A stretch of 64,000 nucleotides of DNA from Streptomyces sp. NBC_00654 (GCF_026341775.1 NZ_JAPEOB010000004.1:124001-188000), one strand, 5' to 3'; numbered from the stretch's first letter, positions 41,111 to 51,041 are shown. Program-made: numbers and translations. Notes: a model not told the origin generated them from the letters alone.

Positions 41111-43216
41111 ATGCGAGCTTGGCTCAAGGCAGGCATCGCCGTGCCCGCCGGTCGACGCAGCAAATGGATCGTTCTCGCCGGCTGGCTGATCGCCGTCATG
41201 GCGTTCAGCACCCTGGCAGGGAAGGTGGGTGAGGTCCAGGACACGAGCGCGAACGCGTTCCTTCCGCGCGGTGCCGAGTCCACACAGGTCAACACCGAGC
41301 TGGAGAAGTTCCGTACGGACGAGCTCATGGCGGCCGTCGCGGTCTACAGCGGCGACGAGGTCCTGGGCAGTGACGTCCGCGCGGCCGTGGAGGCCGACCG
41401 CACCGCCTTCGCGAAGATCGCGGCGAAGGGGCAGCAGATCCCCGAGGCGGTCCCCTCGAAGGACGGCAAGGCCCTGATGGTGGTCGTACCGCTGTCCTCC
41501 ACGGACCAGGCGGTCATGGCGGACAAGGTCGAGGAGCTGCGTACCGTCGCCGCCGCGCAGGCACCGCCCGGTGTCACGACCGAGGTCGGCGGCATCGCCG
41601 CCGTGACGACCGACGCCGTGAAGATCTTCGAGACGCTCGACAGCACGCTGATGGCGGCCACCGCACTGGTCGTCATCATCCTGCTCCTTCTCACCTACCG
41701 CAGCCCCTTCCTGTGGCTGTTCCCGATCTTCGCGGTGGGCTTCTCCTCCGTGCTGACCCAGGCGGGGACGTACCTGTTCGCCGAGTACGCGGGTCTTCAG
41801 GTCGACCCGCAGAGTTCGGGCGTCCTGATGGTGCTCGTCTTCGCGGTCGGCACCGACTACGCCCTGCTGCTCATCTCCCGCTACCGCGAGGAGCTGTACC
41901 GCAACGAGGACCGGCACGCCGCGATGCGGATCGCCCTGAGCCGCTCGGGCCCCACGCTCCTCGCCTCCGCCGCGACCGTCGCGGTCGGCCTGGCCTGCCT
42001 GGGGCTGGCCGACATGAACTCCTCGCGCTCCATGGGCCTGGTCGGCATGATCGGCGTCGTCTTCGGCTTCCTGGCGATGGTCACCATCCTGCCCGCCCTC
42101 CTCGTCATCGCCGGCCGCTGGCTGTTCTGGCCCCTCATTCCCCGCTACGGCACGACCCCGCGCGCCGCCCTTTCGGTGTGGGACCGCGTCGGCAACGTGG
42201 TCGCCGCCCGTCCGCGCCGGTCCTGGCTGCTGTCGCTGGCCGTCACCGGCGTCCTGGCCCTGAGCGCCTTCGGCGTCAACATGGGCCTGGGACAGTCCGA
42301 ACTGCTCGAAGGCAAGCCCGACTCGGCGGCCGCCCAGGAGACGCTCGCGAAGCACTACCCCTCCGGTGCCGCCGACCCGGCCGTCGTCATCGTGAAGACA
42401 TCGCAGACCGATGCCGTGACCAAGGCGGTCCAGGGGACCGACGGCGTCGTCGACGTCACCGTCGCGGGCCGCACACCGGACGGCGAACTGACCCAGCTGG
42501 CCGTGGTGCTCGAAGGCGCCCCCGCGGGCGAGGCCGCACAGGGAACCGTCGAGAAGCTGCGCGAGCGCACGGACGCGCTGGTCGGCGGCCAGGCGGCGCA
42601 GACCCTCGACAAGGTGAACGCCACCGAGCGCGATCTGTGGGTCGTCGTTCCCGCCGTGCTGCTCGTCATCCTGCTGGTGCTGACCCTGCTGCTGCGTTCG
42701 CTGGTCGCCCCGCTGGTCCTGCTGGCCACCGTGGTCGCCTCGTACTTCGCCGCCTTCGGATCCGCGAGCCTCCTGTTCGAGCACGTCCTGGACTACCCCG
42801 GCATGGACTGGTCGGTCCCCCTGCTGGGCTTCGTCTTCCTGGTGGCGCTCGGCGTCGACTACAACATCTTCCTCATGCACCGTGTGAAGCAGGAGTCGGC
42901 GCTGCACGGCCACGCCCAGGGGGTCATCGCGGGCCTGCGCAGCACCGGCGGTGTGATCACCTCGGCGGGACTGGTGCTGGCCGCGACGTTCGCGGTCTTC
43001 GCCGTACTGCCGCTCGTGGCCATGGCCCAGATGGGCGTGATCGTCGGTATCGGCGTCCTCATCGACACCTTCCTCGTCCGGACCATCCTGGTTCCCGCGC
43101 TCGCGCTCGATCTCGGCGCCCGCCGCTTCTGGTGGCCCGCGAAGCCGGCCGACCGGGAAACCGCCGCCCCCGGCACGTCCCTCGACGGCAAGGAGCCCGA
43201 GCTGGAGCGCGTCTGA
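41111..43216 (+). CDS. MMPL/RND-family transporter
   Basis: 701 residues, ATG after AAAAGGAG. Typical MMPL topology: one N-terminal membrane helix ([18 protein letters not shown]), a large extracytoplasmic loop to about residue 175, five helices with the proton-relay region [18 protein letters not shown], a second helix and loop, and a final helix bundle with [20 protein letters not shown]. The protein resembles actinorhodin-type ActII-3 and other antibiotic exporters of the plasma membrane. It probably exports the product or contributes to self-resistance. A perfect hairpin follows, so the flavodoxin-fold operon is transcribed separately. Confidence 0.93.
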   Translation: MRAWLKAGIAVPAGRRSKWIVLAGWLIAVMAFSTLAGKVGEVQDTSANAFLPRGAESTQVNTELEKFRTDELMAAVAVYSGDEVLGSDVRAAVEADRTAFAKIAAKGQQIPEAVPSKDGKALMVVVPLSSTDQAVMADKVEELRTVAAAQAPPGVTTEVGGIAAVTTDAVKIFETLDSTLMAATALVVIILLLLTYRSPFLWLFPIFAVGFSSVLTQAGTYLFAEYAGLQVDPQSSGVLMVLVFAVGTDYALLLISRYREELYRNEDRHAAMRIALSRSGPTLLASAATVAVGLACLGLADMNSSRSMGLVGMIGVVFGFLAMVTILPALLVIAGRWLFWPLIPRYGTTPRAALSVWDRVGNVVAARPRRSWLLSLAVTGVLALSAFGVNMGLGQSELLEGKPDSAAAQETLAKHYPSGAADPAVVIVKTSQTDAVTKAVQGTDGVVDVTVAGRTPDGELTQLAVVLEGAPAGEAAQGTVEKLRERTDALVGGQAAQTLDKVNATERDLWVVVPAVLLVILLVLTLLLRSLVAPLVLLATVVASYFAAFGSASLLFEHVLDYPGMDWSVPLLGFVFLVALGVDYNIFLMHRVKQESALHGHAQGVIAGLRSTGGVITSAGLVLAATFAVFAVLPLVAMAQMGVIVGIGVLIDTFLVRTILVPALALDLGARRFWWPAKPADRETAAPGTSLDGKEPELERV

Positions 43217-43260
43217 GCCGGAGCGCGTCCGAGCGACGCCCGACGGTCCCACCACTGCTC

Positions 43261-43309
43261 CGCCCGTGCCGCCGAGGCCCTCCCAGGGAGGATCTCGGCG
43301 GCACGGGCG
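43261..43309 (+). terminator. Hairpin terminator after the MMPL gene
   Basis: A perfect 16-bp stem (43261-43276 with 43294-43309). The 17-base loop contains a further six-base inverted repeat (CCTCCC and GGGAGG). Confidence 0.85.
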
Positions 43310-43354
43310 CGTTTGCCCCCGGTGCCCTCGCCCGGAACGGACCACGTCTACCCA

Positions 43355-43370
43355 GCATTTCAAGAGATGC
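43355..43370 (+). promoter_or_regulatory. 16-bp cluster motif, best palindrome
   Basis: GCATTTCAAGAGATGC is nearly self-complementary (GCATTTC against GAGATGC around AA) and ends 108 bases before the GTG at 43479. It would control the operon of the flavodoxin-fold protein, a PaaK-like ligase and the TrpE/TrpG-like pair. Confidence 0.55.
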
Positions 43371-43478
43371 CTCCTCACACCCGCAGACGCGACGATTTCG
43401 CGGAGTCGCCGAAGTGGCAGCGACCCGAAGCACGGCGGACCCGGTGCCCGCAGCCGAATCCAGCGAAGGAGACATCCC

Positions 43479-44225
43479 GTGACCACACCACTCAAGATCC
43501 TCGCGATCAACGGATCGGAACGGGACGGCAACACCAGCGATGTCCTCCGCCATGCCGCGGCAGTCGCCGCGGCGCGGGGGGTCGAGTGGGAGACCATTGA
43601 CCTGCGCGACATCCGGATGTCGCGCTGCGGACCCTGCGGCGACTGCAACGACCGACCGGTCCCGTGCGCGCTGGAGGACGGGGTGCCCGGGGTGATCAGG
43701 AAGATGGTCGCGGCGGACGGGATCGTCTTCGCCGCTCCCGTGCACGGCTTCGGGACGGCCAGCCTGATGCAGACCTTCATCGAACGGGCCGGGGTCGGCT
43801 ATCTGCGGTTCGACCGGCCGCTGAGCAACAAGGTCGCGGGTGTCATCTCCCTCGCCCGCCGCTACAGCGCCGGCGAGGTCTGGGCCCAGCTGACGGTGAA
43901 CGCGCTGCTCAACCGCATGATCGTGGTCGGCAGCGGGTTCCCCGCCACGGTCCACGCACTGCATCGGGGAGACGCGCTCAAGGACGACGAGGGCCTGACC
44001 AACGTCCGGCGCCTGATCGACCGGATGACCGACATGATGGAACTGCTCGACGAGCACCGCGGCCTGACCGGACGTGACAACCTGCTCGCCGCGCGCGAGG
44101 TCAACGAGCGCATCGGACTCGCCCTGAACGAGACGGGCCCGCCCGCCGCCGGGAAGGCCGCACCGGACGTGGCGGCTCCCGCGGCGGAGCAGCAGCCCAC
44201 CGGCGAACTGTGGGCACGGCTGTGA
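43479..44225 (+). CDS. Flavodoxin-fold NAD(P)H-dependent FMN reductase
   Basis: 248 residues from a GTG at 43479 with GAAGGAGA upstream. The NADPH-dependent FMN-reductase fold is shown by [22 protein letters not shown] (phosphate-binding loop GSxRxGNT), [46 protein letters not shown] and [16 protein letters not shown]. The CGPCGDC cysteine group is common in iron-sulfur-flavoprotein relatives. C-1027-type clusters use a related flavoprotein (SgcG) to dehydrogenate ADIC to 3-enolpyruvoylanthranilate, and its position before the anthranilate-synthase-like pair fits that idea, which remains an inference. Its stop overlaps the next GTG. Confidence 0.85.
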   Translation: MTTPLKILAINGSERDGNTSDVLRHAAAVAAARGVEWETIDLRDIRMSRCGPCGDCNDRPVPCALEDGVPGVIRKMVAADGIVFAAPVHGFGTASLMQTFIERAGVGYLRFDRPLSNKVAGVISLARRYSAGEVWAQLTVNALLNRMIVVGSGFPATVHALHRGDALKDDEGLTNVRRLIDRMTDMMELLDEHRGLTGRDNLLAAREVNERIGLALNETGPPAAGKAAPDVAAPAAEQQPTGELWARL

Positions 44226-45646
44226 GCGCGCCGGCCATGCCCTGTGCCCCGGCCGGCGCGGACCTCCAGGACTTCCTCACCGGCTACCGCCGTGTCAGCC
44301 GGGCCTTCCACGACCGCACCCTGTCGCCCGGGGAACTGGACGACTGGCGCGCCCGGCGGCTGACCTCGGTGCTCCGGCACGTCACCGGCCGCTCCCCGTT
44401 CTACCGGCGCCACCTGGCCGGCGTCGACATCGAGGCCGTCACCCCCGCCACCCTGCACACGCTTCCCTTCACCACCAAGGACGACCTGCGCCGCGAGATG
44501 TACGACGTGCTCAGCGGCCCCCTCTCCGGGGCGAGCATCTACTACGAGACCAACGGCACCACCGGGGCCGCCACCCCGTGCCCCCGGGGCGCCGTGGACA
44601 TCGCCACCTCCAACGTCTCCGTCGAGGAGTCCTGGCGCCGCCTGTTCCGTACGCACTTCGGTGACCGCATGCCGGTGGTCGGGCTCATGGGGCCCTCGGA
44701 GCTGTACGCGTTCGGTGATGTGTTCACCGATGTCGCCGCCTCGATCGGCGCCTGTCACGTCAAGATCTGGCCGGAGTCCCCCCGGGTCGGCTTCCGCAAG
44801 GCCCTGCGGCTCATCGAGGAGCTGGGGGTCGAGGTCGTCGTCTGCGCCCCCGCCCTGTGTCTCAGCCTGGCCAAGGCGGCCCTGCACTACGGGTACGACC
44901 TGGCGGAACTCCCCGTCAAGCTGTTCCTGGTCCTCGGTGAGATCTGCACCCCCGAGTTCGCCGCCAACGTCTCCTCCGTGTGGCCGCACGCCGTCGTCCG
45001 CCCCGCCCTGTACGGCTCCCAGGAAGCCCTGTGCATCGCCACCGGTGCCGACAGCGGCGCCCTCCACCTGGCCACCCCCAACTACCTGGCGGAGCTGGTC
45101 GATCCCGACACCGGGGCCCCGCGCGGCGAACACGGCGAGGGCGAGCTGGTCCTGACCATGCTCGTCGACGGCATCAAGCCGCTGGTCCGCTACCGGACCG
45201 GGGACCTCGTCCGGATCTCCCCGGCGCCGCCCGGAGCGGCACTGCCCGGCCCGGTCGTCGAGGTCGTCGGGCGCGCCGCCGACCGCATCCCGCTGGGCGA
45301 GGCCCTGCTGCGCCCCGCGGAACTGGAGGCGGCCGTACTGGGCGGCGTACGGGGCTGCCTGGGATACCAGGTCGTCGTCGACGGCGGCCCCGACGGCGAC
45401 CGGATCACCGTACGGATGGACCTGCTGCCCGGTGCGGCGGACCCGGCGGCCGGCATCGCGGCCCGGCTGCGCGAACGCACGGGCGCCCAGGTCGACATCG
45501 CCGTCGACGCGGACATGGACCCGGTCACCCACACCGGCTCCTTCGTCAGCTGGAAGGCCGCCCGGGTCCTCGACCACAGGTCGGGCCTCGACCGGGCGGT
45601 GCGTGCCGCCCGGAAGGTCGCGCACCGCTACGCGATCACGACATGA
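44222..45646 (+). CDS. PaaK-like adenylate-forming ligase 1
   Basis: 474 residues from the GTG at 44222 that overlaps the previous stop. Phenylacetate-CoA-ligase layout: [21 protein letters not shown] at the N-terminus, [13 protein letters not shown] (P-loop-like Thr/Gly motif) near residue 110, YGSQEALC in place of the usual YGxTE, then [26 protein letters not shown] and a C-terminal domain with GRAADRI. Such enzymes form an aryl-adenylate and pass it to CoA or a carrier. Together with the chorismate-using pair after it, activation of an anthranilate-type acid is likely. The replaced Thr-Glu in YGSQE is close to normal for the family. Confidence 0.87.
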   Translation: MSAPAMPCAPAGADLQDFLTGYRRVSRAFHDRTLSPGELDDWRARRLTSVLRHVTGRSPFYRRHLAGVDIEAVTPATLHTLPFTTKDDLRREMYDVLSGPLSGASIYYETNGTTGAATPCPRGAVDIATSNVSVEESWRRLFRTHFGDRMPVVGLMGPSELYAFGDVFTDVAASIGACHVKIWPESPRVGFRKALRLIEELGVEVVVCAPALCLSLAKAALHYGYDLAELPVKLFLVLGEICTPEFAANVSSVWPHAVVRPALYGSQEALCIATGADSGALHLATPNYLAELVDPDTGAPRGEHGEGELVLTMLVDGIKPLVRYRTGDLVRISPAPPGAALPGPVVEVVGRAADRIPLGEALLRPAELEAAVLGGVRGCLGYQVVVDGGPDGDRITVRMDLLPGAADPAAGIAARLRERTGAQVDIAVDADMDPVTHTGSFVSWKAARVLDHRSGLDRAVRAARKVAHRYAITT

Positions 45647-45662
45647 ACGGGAGGAGCACGCG

Positions 45663-47147
45663 ATGACCCCGCAAGCACCGGCGGTGAGCACCGTCGGCGT
45701 GGCCACCCGGACGCGCCGCCTGCCTCCTGTCGACCTGCTGAACGCGTACCGCAATCTCTGCGCGCGGTTCGGCCCCGACGAGGCGTACCTCCTCGAATCC
45801 GCGGCCGGCCCGCTGCGCGACCGCAAATACCAGTTCACCGGGTTCGGCGCCCTGCTGTCCCTCTCGGTCACGGGGAACGCCGTACGGGTCGAGGGCAGGC
45901 CCGCGCTGTGCCGGCTGCTGCTGGAGCGGGCCGGGCCGCTGCTCACCGAGGCACCCGGCCAGGGGCTGAGACTGCGTGGCACGGACGATCTGTGGGCGCT
46001 GCTGCGCGCCGCCCGGGGCATGTTCGACGCCCGGGGATCGGCGGATCGCTTCCGCTTCGGGTTCCTCGCCTACTTCGGCTACGACACCGCCCGCTACGTC
46101 GAGGAACTCCCGTACCTCATCGAGCGGAACTCCGCCATGCCGGACATCCATCTGGTCCTCCACCAGGGCTGTGTCATGACGGACCTCACCGACGGCGGCA
46201 CCGAGTTGCTCCTGCACGAGTCCGAGCACTGGCCGCCCCTGGACGAGGAGGAGATCGCGGCGCTGCTGGTCCGTGAACCCGACGCCGGTTCCCCGTACTT
46301 CGACGACGCGGACCCGCCCCCCGCGACGGTCACCGACGACAGCGACCCCGAACGGTTCCGGGCCGATGTGGAGCGGTGCCTGGAGCACATCGCGGTCGGT
46401 GACATCTACCAGGTGCAGATCGGCCACGAGCTGACGATGCGCTCCGAGGCGGCCCCCCTCGACGTCTACCGCAGGCTGCGGCAGCGCAACGCCTCCCCGT
46501 ACATGTATATGGCGAACGTCGGGGGCCACTGCACCATCGGCGCCAGCCCCGAACTGTTCGTCCGCATCGAGGGCGGCAAGGTCGTGATGCGGCCCATCGC
46601 CGGGACCCTGCCGCGCACCGGTACGGACGACGAGGCCGCCGCACGGACGCTGGCCCACGACCCCAAGGAGATCGCCGAGCACACCATGCTCGTCGACCTC
46701 TGCCGCAACGACATCGGCCGGATCTGCCGGGCCGACACCCTCGATGTGCCCGACCAGCTGGTCGTCGAGCGCTACTCGCACGTGCTGCACCTCGTCTCCA
46801 CCGTCGAGGCGCGGGTCGAGGAGGGCGAGGACAGTTTCGACGCCATCGCCGCGCTCTTCCCCGCGGGGACGATGACGGGCACGCCCAAGATCCGCGCCAT
46901 GGAGATCATCGAGTCCGTCGAGCGCAGCCGCCGCGGCCTGTACGCGGGCGCGCTCGGCCTGATGGACATCGGCGGCTACACCAACCTGGCCCTGTGCATC
47001 CGCACCCTGTTCCACCACGACGGCGCCTATCGCACCCGGGCCTCGGCGGGCATCGTCGCCGACTCCCGCCCGGAGAGCGAATGGCGCGAGACGCTGGCCA
47101 AGATGAGCGCCGCCTACTGGGCGGTCACCGGAAAGGAGTTGCTGTGA
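45663..47147 (+). CDS. Anthranilate-synthase component I-type enzyme (TrpE/SgcD-like)
   Basis: 494 residues, ATG at 45663 after GGGAGGAGC. The chorismate-binding domain contains VGDIYQVQIGHEL, ASPELFVRIEGGKVVMRPIAGTLPRTG (Ala313 in PIAGT), DPKEIAEHTMLVDLCRNDIGRIC, FPAGTMTGTPKIRAMEIIE and ASAGIVADSRPESEW. PabB-type enzymes have Lys in PIKGT; Ala marks the branch that aminates C2 of chorismate, giving anthranilate or ADIC. SgcD of C-1027 makes ADIC for a benzoxazolinate. Which of the two is formed cannot be read from the sequence. The GTGA junction couples it to its amidotransferase. Confidence 0.9.
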   Translation: MTPQAPAVSTVGVATRTRRLPPVDLLNAYRNLCARFGPDEAYLLESAAGPLRDRKYQFTGFGALLSLSVTGNAVRVEGRPALCRLLLERAGPLLTEAPGQGLRLRGTDDLWALLRAARGMFDARGSADRFRFGFLAYFGYDTARYVEELPYLIERNSAMPDIHLVLHQGCVMTDLTDGGTELLLHESEHWPPLDEEEIAALLVREPDAGSPYFDDADPPPATVTDDSDPERFRADVERCLEHIAVGDIYQVQIGHELTMRSEAAPLDVYRRLRQRNASPYMYMANVGGHCTIGASPELFVRIEGGKVVMRPIAGTLPRTGTDDEAAARTLAHDPKEIAEHTMLVDLCRNDIGRICRADTLDVPDQLVVERYSHVLHLVSTVEARVEEGEDSFDAIAALFPAGTMTGTPKIRAMEIIESVERSRRGLYAGALGLMDIGGYTNLALCIRTLFHHDGAYRTRASAGIVADSRPESEWRETLAKMSAAYWAVTGKELL

Positions 47148-47800
47148 AACTGCGTGTGGCAGACCCGGCCGGTGAGCGGGACACCGGGCGGCCGCGTGTG
47201 CTGGTGGTCGACGCGTTCGACAGTTTCGTCGACATCCTGCGGCAGTACCTCATGTCGGCCGGGGCGGTTCCCGTCATGGTCCGCTCCGACAAGCTCCGGC
47301 TGGACGAGGTGCCGCTGATGCGCCCGGACGGCATTCTGCTGGGCCCGGGACCGGGGCACCCGGATGTGTCCGGGCACGTCGAGATCGTCCGGGCGTTCGC
47401 CGGGCGGCTCCCCCTGTTCGGGGTGTGCCTGGGGCAGCAGGCCATCGCCCGCGCCTACGGGGCGAGCGTGCTGCCGGCCGACCATCTGATGCACGGCAAG
47501 ACCAGCCGGATCCGGCACGACGGGCGTGGGCTCTTCGCCGGGATGCCCGACGGCTTCCTGGCCACGCGCTACCACTCCCTCGTCGTACCCGAGACGACCG
47601 TACCGGCCTGCCTGGAGGTGACGGCCCGGTCCGCGGACGACGGGTACGTGATGGGCCTGCGGCACCGGGCCCTGCCGGTCGAGGCGGTCCAGTTCCACCC
47701 GGAGAGCTTCCGTACCGAGCACGGCATGCGCATCATCACGAACTTCCTGTCCGGGGTGCGCGCCTTCACGACGCCCCTGCCCGACGCCGAGGCGGCGTGA
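47144..47800 (+). CDS. Class I glutamine amidotransferase, component II partner (TrpG-like)
   Basis: 218 residues from a GTG overlapping the previous stop. The triad is Cys95 (GVCLGQQ), His185 and Glu187 (QFHPES). VVDAFDSFVDILRQYL, ILLGPGPGHPD and HGKTSRI are family landmarks. It delivers ammonia from glutamine to the chorismate-binding subunit just upstream. A GDR- or other fused domain is absent. It is followed by a 15-bp tandem repeat and a new promoter region with another 16-bp motif. Confidence 0.93.
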   Translation: MKLRVADPAGERDTGRPRVLVVDAFDSFVDILRQYLMSAGAVPVMVRSDKLRLDEVPLMRPDGILLGPGPGHPDVSGHVEIVRAFAGRLPLFGVCLGQQAIARAYGASVLPADHLMHGKTSRIRHDGRGLFAGMPDGFLATRYHSLVVPETTVPACLEVTARSADDGYVMGLRHRALPVEAVQFHPESFRTEHGMRIITNFLSGVRAFTTPLPDAEAA

Positions 47801-47805
47801 CGCGG

Positions 47806-47850
47806 AACCACCGAACCCCGAACCACCGAACCCCGAACCACCGAACCCCG
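47806..47850. repeat. 15-bp tandem repeat downstream of the amidotransferase
   Basis: Three perfect copies of AACCACCGAACCCCG (47806-47850) followed by degenerate copies to about 47885. Confidence 0.9.
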
Positions 47851-47902
47851 AACCACCTGATCACCGAATACACCGAACCACCGGACACCGGACACAAAGT
47901 GC

Positions 47903-47918
47903 GCACATCCAAAGATGC
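47903..47918 (+). promoter_or_regulatory. 16-bp cluster motif, copy upstream of the second PaaK-like gene
   Basis: GCACATCCAAAGATGC matches GCAATTCAAGAGATGC at 12 of 16 positions and ends 57 bases before the GTG at 47976. Confidence 0.45.
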
Positions 47919-47975
47919 CGGGCCCTCGCCGAGCGAGAAGAGTCAGTGGTGTCGGCACTGTGCAACGGAGGCGTC

Positions 47976-49286
47976 GTGACGTACTGGAACACTAGGGCGG
48001 AGACCATGCCCCGCCCCCAACTAGAGACATGGCAATGGCGCAGGCTCCGGCAGGCCCTCGACCACGCCAAGCGGAACTCGCCGTTCTGGAACGGACGGAT
48101 ACCCGACGGCATCGATTCCCCGCAGGACTACGCGGCGCGGATGCCCCTGCTGTACAAGAAGGACCTGCTGGCCGCCCAGGCGGCCGCGCCTCCGTACGGC
48201 ACCTGGCCCTCGCTGGACCCCTCGCGCGGAGTGCGCCACCACCAGACCAGCGGCACCAGCGGCAACCCGCCCATCCGCACGTTCGACACCGAGCGCGACC
48301 TGGCGTGGTCCGTGGACACCTTCTGCACCGCGCTGCACGCCAACGGGGTACGCCCGCACCACAAGGGGCTGGTGGCCTTCGGCTACGGCCTCTTCGCCGG
48401 GTTCTGGGGCATGCACTACGCGCTGGAGCGCATGGGCTGCACCATCGTCCCGGCCGGCGGCCTCGACTCCAGGACCGTCGTACGGCTGCTGGTCGACTAC
48501 CGGATCGAAGTGCTCGGACTCACCCCCAGCTACGCGATGCGGCTGATCGAGACCGCCCGCGACATGGGCATCGACCTCGCCCGCGACGCGAACGTCCAGG
48601 TGATGCTCGCCGGTGCCGAACCGCGTTCCGACTTCACCACCCGGACCATCGAGGAGGCCTTCGGCGCCCGCGTCTTCAACGCGGCCGGTACCACCGAGTT
48701 CGGCGGTGTCTTCATGTTCGAGTGCCCGCAGCGGCGCGGCGCCTGCCACATCAATGAGCCCTCCTGCTACGACGAGGTGCTGGACCCCGAGACCCTCCAG
48801 CCGGTCGGCTACGGCGAGGAGGGCGTCCGCGTCACCACCGGCCTGGCCCGTGAGAGCATCCAGCTCTTCCGGCACTGGACCGAGGACGTGGTGGTCAAGC
48901 GGCCGTACGGCGAGTGCGGCTGCGGAAGGACCTGGGACTTCTACGACGGCGGCATCCTGCGGCGCGTCGACGACATGCGCAAGATCAGGGGCGTCTCCAT
49001 CACCCCCGTCATGATCGAGGACGTCGTACGCGGCTTCGCCGAGGTCAACGAGTTCCACTCCGCGATCCGCACCGTCCGCGGTCTCGACACCATCCACGTC
49101 AAGATCGACGCGGGAGGGCTCGGAACGGAGGCGGCGCGCCTGCTGTGCGCGCGCATCACCGAGGAGTTCAAGCGCGAGATCGGCATCCGGCCCCAAGTGG
49201 AGCTCGCTCCGGCGGGCAGCCTGCCCCGAACGAACTGGAAGGCGGCACGACTTCATGACGAACGAGTCCTCACAGCTCACGGCTGA
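47976..49286 (+). CDS. PaaK-like adenylate-forming ligase 2
   Basis: 436 residues from a GTG at 47976 with GGAGG just upstream. The start TYWNTRAETMPRPQLETWQWRRLRQALDHAKRNSPFWNGRI is the classical PaaK N-terminus. HHQTSGTSGNPPIRTFDT is the P-loop-like motif, AAGTTEFGGVFMFEC the adenylation core, and CGCGRTWDFYDGGILRRVDDMRKIRGVSITP the C-terminal hinge. Compared with ligase 1 it is closer to true phenylacetate-CoA ligases. Two ligases suggest two acids or two acceptors (CoA and a carrier). Its last 32 bases overlap the next gene. Confidence 0.87.
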   Translation: MTYWNTRAETMPRPQLETWQWRRLRQALDHAKRNSPFWNGRIPDGIDSPQDYAARMPLLYKKDLLAAQAAAPPYGTWPSLDPSRGVRHHQTSGTSGNPPIRTFDTERDLAWSVDTFCTALHANGVRPHHKGLVAFGYGLFAGFWGMHYALERMGCTIVPAGGLDSRTVVRLLVDYRIEVLGLTPSYAMRLIETARDMGIDLARDANVQVMLAGAEPRSDFTTRTIEEAFGARVFNAAGTTEFGGVFMFECPQRRGACHINEPSCYDEVLDPETLQPVGYGEEGVRVTTGLARESIQLFRHWTEDVVVKRPYGECGCGRTWDFYDGGILRRVDDMRKIRGVSITPVMIEDVVRGFAEVNEFHSAIRTVRGLDTIHVKIDAGGLGTEAARLLCARITEEFKREIGIRPQVELAPAGSLPRTNWKAARLHDERVLTAHG

Positions 49287-49527
49287 GCCCCCGGCGGACA
49301 TCCTGACGCCCCGGCAGCCCGCGGCCGAGCACGAGTACCTGACCGCGGAGCAGGAACTCCACCTCCTGGAGAGCTACCGCACGCTGGGCTACCTCGCGGA
49401 GAACTGCCGGGTCCCGTCCGTGCTCGCCGCCGTACGGGCCTCGCTCGCCGAGCTCCGGATCGCCCTCGACGGGCAGGCCGTGGAATTCGACTACTACCGG
49501 AACACCGACCGGGTGCTCAGCGCGTGA
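49255..49527 (+). CDS. Small acidic protein of unknown function, overlapping ligase 2
   Basis: 90 residues from an ATG inside the end of the ligase gene. The first 25 residues are polar and Pro-rich; the rest is a helical domain (YLTAEQELHLLESYRTLGYLAENCRVPSVLAAVRASLAELRIALDG). It is too short and lacks the serine motif for a carrier protein. The tight overlap suggests a partner of the ligase, for example a small stabilising subunit. Family not recognised. Confidence 0.6.
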   Translation: MTNESSQLTAEPPADILTPRQPAAEHEYLTAEQELHLLESYRTLGYLAENCRVPSVLAAVRASLAELRIALDGQAVEFDYYRNTDRVLSA

Positions 49528-49533
49528 CCACCC

Positions 49534-49587
49534 GGTGATGCCGAAGGGGCGGTACCCCGGCCGGGGTACCGCCCCTTCGGCATCACC
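49534..49587. terminator. Long perfect inverted repeat between convergent operons
   Basis: Two 27-bp arms (49534-49560 and 49561-49587) are exactly complementary without spacer bases. It starts six bases after the small-protein stop and ends nine bases before the solute-binding gene stop. Confidence 0.92.
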
Positions 49588-49596
49588 TCCCGCTGA

Positions 49597-51006
49597 TCAG
49601 CCGGCGCTGCCCCGCACCGCGTTCTCCAGCTGCGCCCCGGTGTAGACCTCCATACCGGTGAAGTACTCCACGCGCAGGCTCTGCGGGCTGCGGACCCCGT
49701 TCTCGTCCCGGTCCTTCTCATAGGTGTCCAGCAGCTGCTGGGCCTCCTCGGTCGCCTGCGCGAAGCGCTCGACCGGGTCCACGCCGTCCAGCAGCACGTC
49801 TCCCATCGCCCGCGTCATCACGTCCTGGGCCCCGGCGAAGTCGCCGAACAGCGCGCCGCGGCACGGCGGGACACCCTCGCCCTCGCCCTCCGCGTAGGTG
49901 TTGAGCTGCGCGCTCGCCAGACCGTGGAAGGGGTTCTCCTCGAACCAGCCCTCGCTCTCCAGCAGCCGGTAGGAGGAGCGGGTGACCGGCACGAAGCTGC
50001 TCGCGACATGACGGTCGGCGGCGTTGCGCGGACTGTTCATGAACTGCATGAACGCCAGCGCGCCGTCCTGCGTCACCTCGTCCAGGCCGTTGGCCAGCCA
50101 CAGCGACGTACCGGCGATGATGTTCCCGCCGTACGGCTGACCGTCGGGTCCCGGGCAGCGGCCGACCGCCATCTCGAAGCCCGAGTTCTGCGCGGCCTGC
50201 GCCATGTAGTTCAGGTCGTTGGAGGACGTGATGCGCAGCGCGACGTCCTGGTCCGCGAAGGCCTTCATATTGCCCTCCCAGTCCGGGATCTTGCCGGTGT
50301 AGAGGTAGTGCCCGTCGCTGTGCAGCCGCTGCCACCACTGCACCCAGCCGAGCATCTCCGGCGAGGAGAGGTCCAGCCGGCCGGCCCGGCCGGAGCGGCC
50401 GTTGTCGTTGTCGGCCAGCTGCCCGCCCTGGACGGCCAGCGCCTGCTGGAAGAACAGACCGTGGTTCGACCAGGTCACCCCGTGCGACGGCCCGTTCTCC
50501 AGGGCGGCCACCGCCTCGCACGCGGTCTCGATCTCCCCCCAGGTCCGCGGCAGCTCGTCCACACCGGCGGCCCGCAGAAGGTCCTTGTTGCCGTAGATCA
50601 GCATGGCCGTCACCACGGCCGGCATCGAGGTCAGGTCGCCGTCGACCGAGTAGTACTCCCGCACGGCCGGCAGGATGTCGCCGAGGACGACGGGCTCGCC
50701 GAGGATCTCGGTGCGCCCGGCGACGGCCTTCTCCACCGAGGTGAACAGCGGCCTGCCGTCGCGGGTCCGTGAGTCGCGGGCCGCCTGGGTGACGGCGAAG
50801 TAGTACTCGGCGACCGCCGGCGGACGGCCCTGCTCGGCCGCCTCCGCTATCTCCTCGGAGAGCGTGCGGAAGTCACGCCCCTCCAGGTTGATCCGGTACT
50901 CGGGGTGCGCCTTCTCGAACGCGGCGGCCAGCCCGTGCAGCCGGTCCATGTAGCCGGGGAACGTCAGGTCGGCCACCCAGACGTCGATCACGGTTGCGGC
51001 GGTCAT
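49597..51006 (-). CDS. Family 1 extracellular solute-binding-like protein without signal peptide
   Basis: 469 residues from the ATG at 51006. The fold is that of ABC sugar-binding proteins (HGLAAAFEKAHPEYRINLEG, SMPAVVTAMLIYGNKDLLRAAGVDELPRTWGEIETACEAVAAL, GFEMAVGRCPGPDGQPYGGNIIAGTSLWLANG). The N-terminus MTAATVIDVWVADLTFPGY has no signal peptide or lipobox, and no ABC permease or ATPase gene is nearby. It is read in one operon with the epoxide hydrolase, 35 bases after it. A cytoplasmic binding protein in an enediyne cluster that lacks a visible apoprotein could sequester the warhead or an intermediate; this is inference. Confidence 0.85.
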   Translation of the reverse strand: MTAATVIDVWVADLTFPGYMDRLHGLAAAFEKAHPEYRINLEGRDFRTLSEEIAEAAEQGRPPAVAEYYFAVTQAARDSRTRDGRPLFTSVEKAVAGRTEILGEPVVLGDILPAVREYYSVDGDLTSMPAVVTAMLIYGNKDLLRAAGVDELPRTWGEIETACEAVAALENGPSHGVTWSNHGLFFQQALAVQGGQLADNDNGRSGRAGRLDLSSPEMLGWVQWWQRLHSDGHYLYTGKIPDWEGNMKAFADQDVALRITSSNDLNYMAQAAQNSGFEMAVGRCPGPDGQPYGGNIIAGTSLWLANGLDEVTQDGALAFMQFMNSPRNAADRHVASSFVPVTRSSYRLLESEGWFEENPFHGLASAQLNTYAEGEGEGVPPCRGALFGDFAGAQDVMTRAMGDVLLDGVDPVERFAQATEEAQQLLDTYEKDRDENGVRSPQSLRVEYFTGMEVYTGAQLENAVRGSAG

Positions 51007-51041
51007 GAGATACCTCTTTCTGCTCTTCGGTGGCGAACGGA

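Noticed and set aside
40827..41189. 120-codon frame before the MMPL gene
   Set aside because: No ribosome site and it runs through the MMPL ribosome site and start; only a part resembles a shifted reading of the short frame at 40802.
41024..43780. 918-codon antisense frame across the MMPL gene
   Set aside because: Shadow frame of Gly/Asp/His-rich composition; the plus-strand transporter is unambiguous.
45663..47147. p-Aminobenzoate synthase PabB
   Set aside because: The motif is PIAGT, not the PIKGT of PabB enzymes.
47806..47885. 15-bp repeats as a CRISPR array or attachment site
   Set aside because: Contiguous copies without spacers; no integrase or tRNA nearby.
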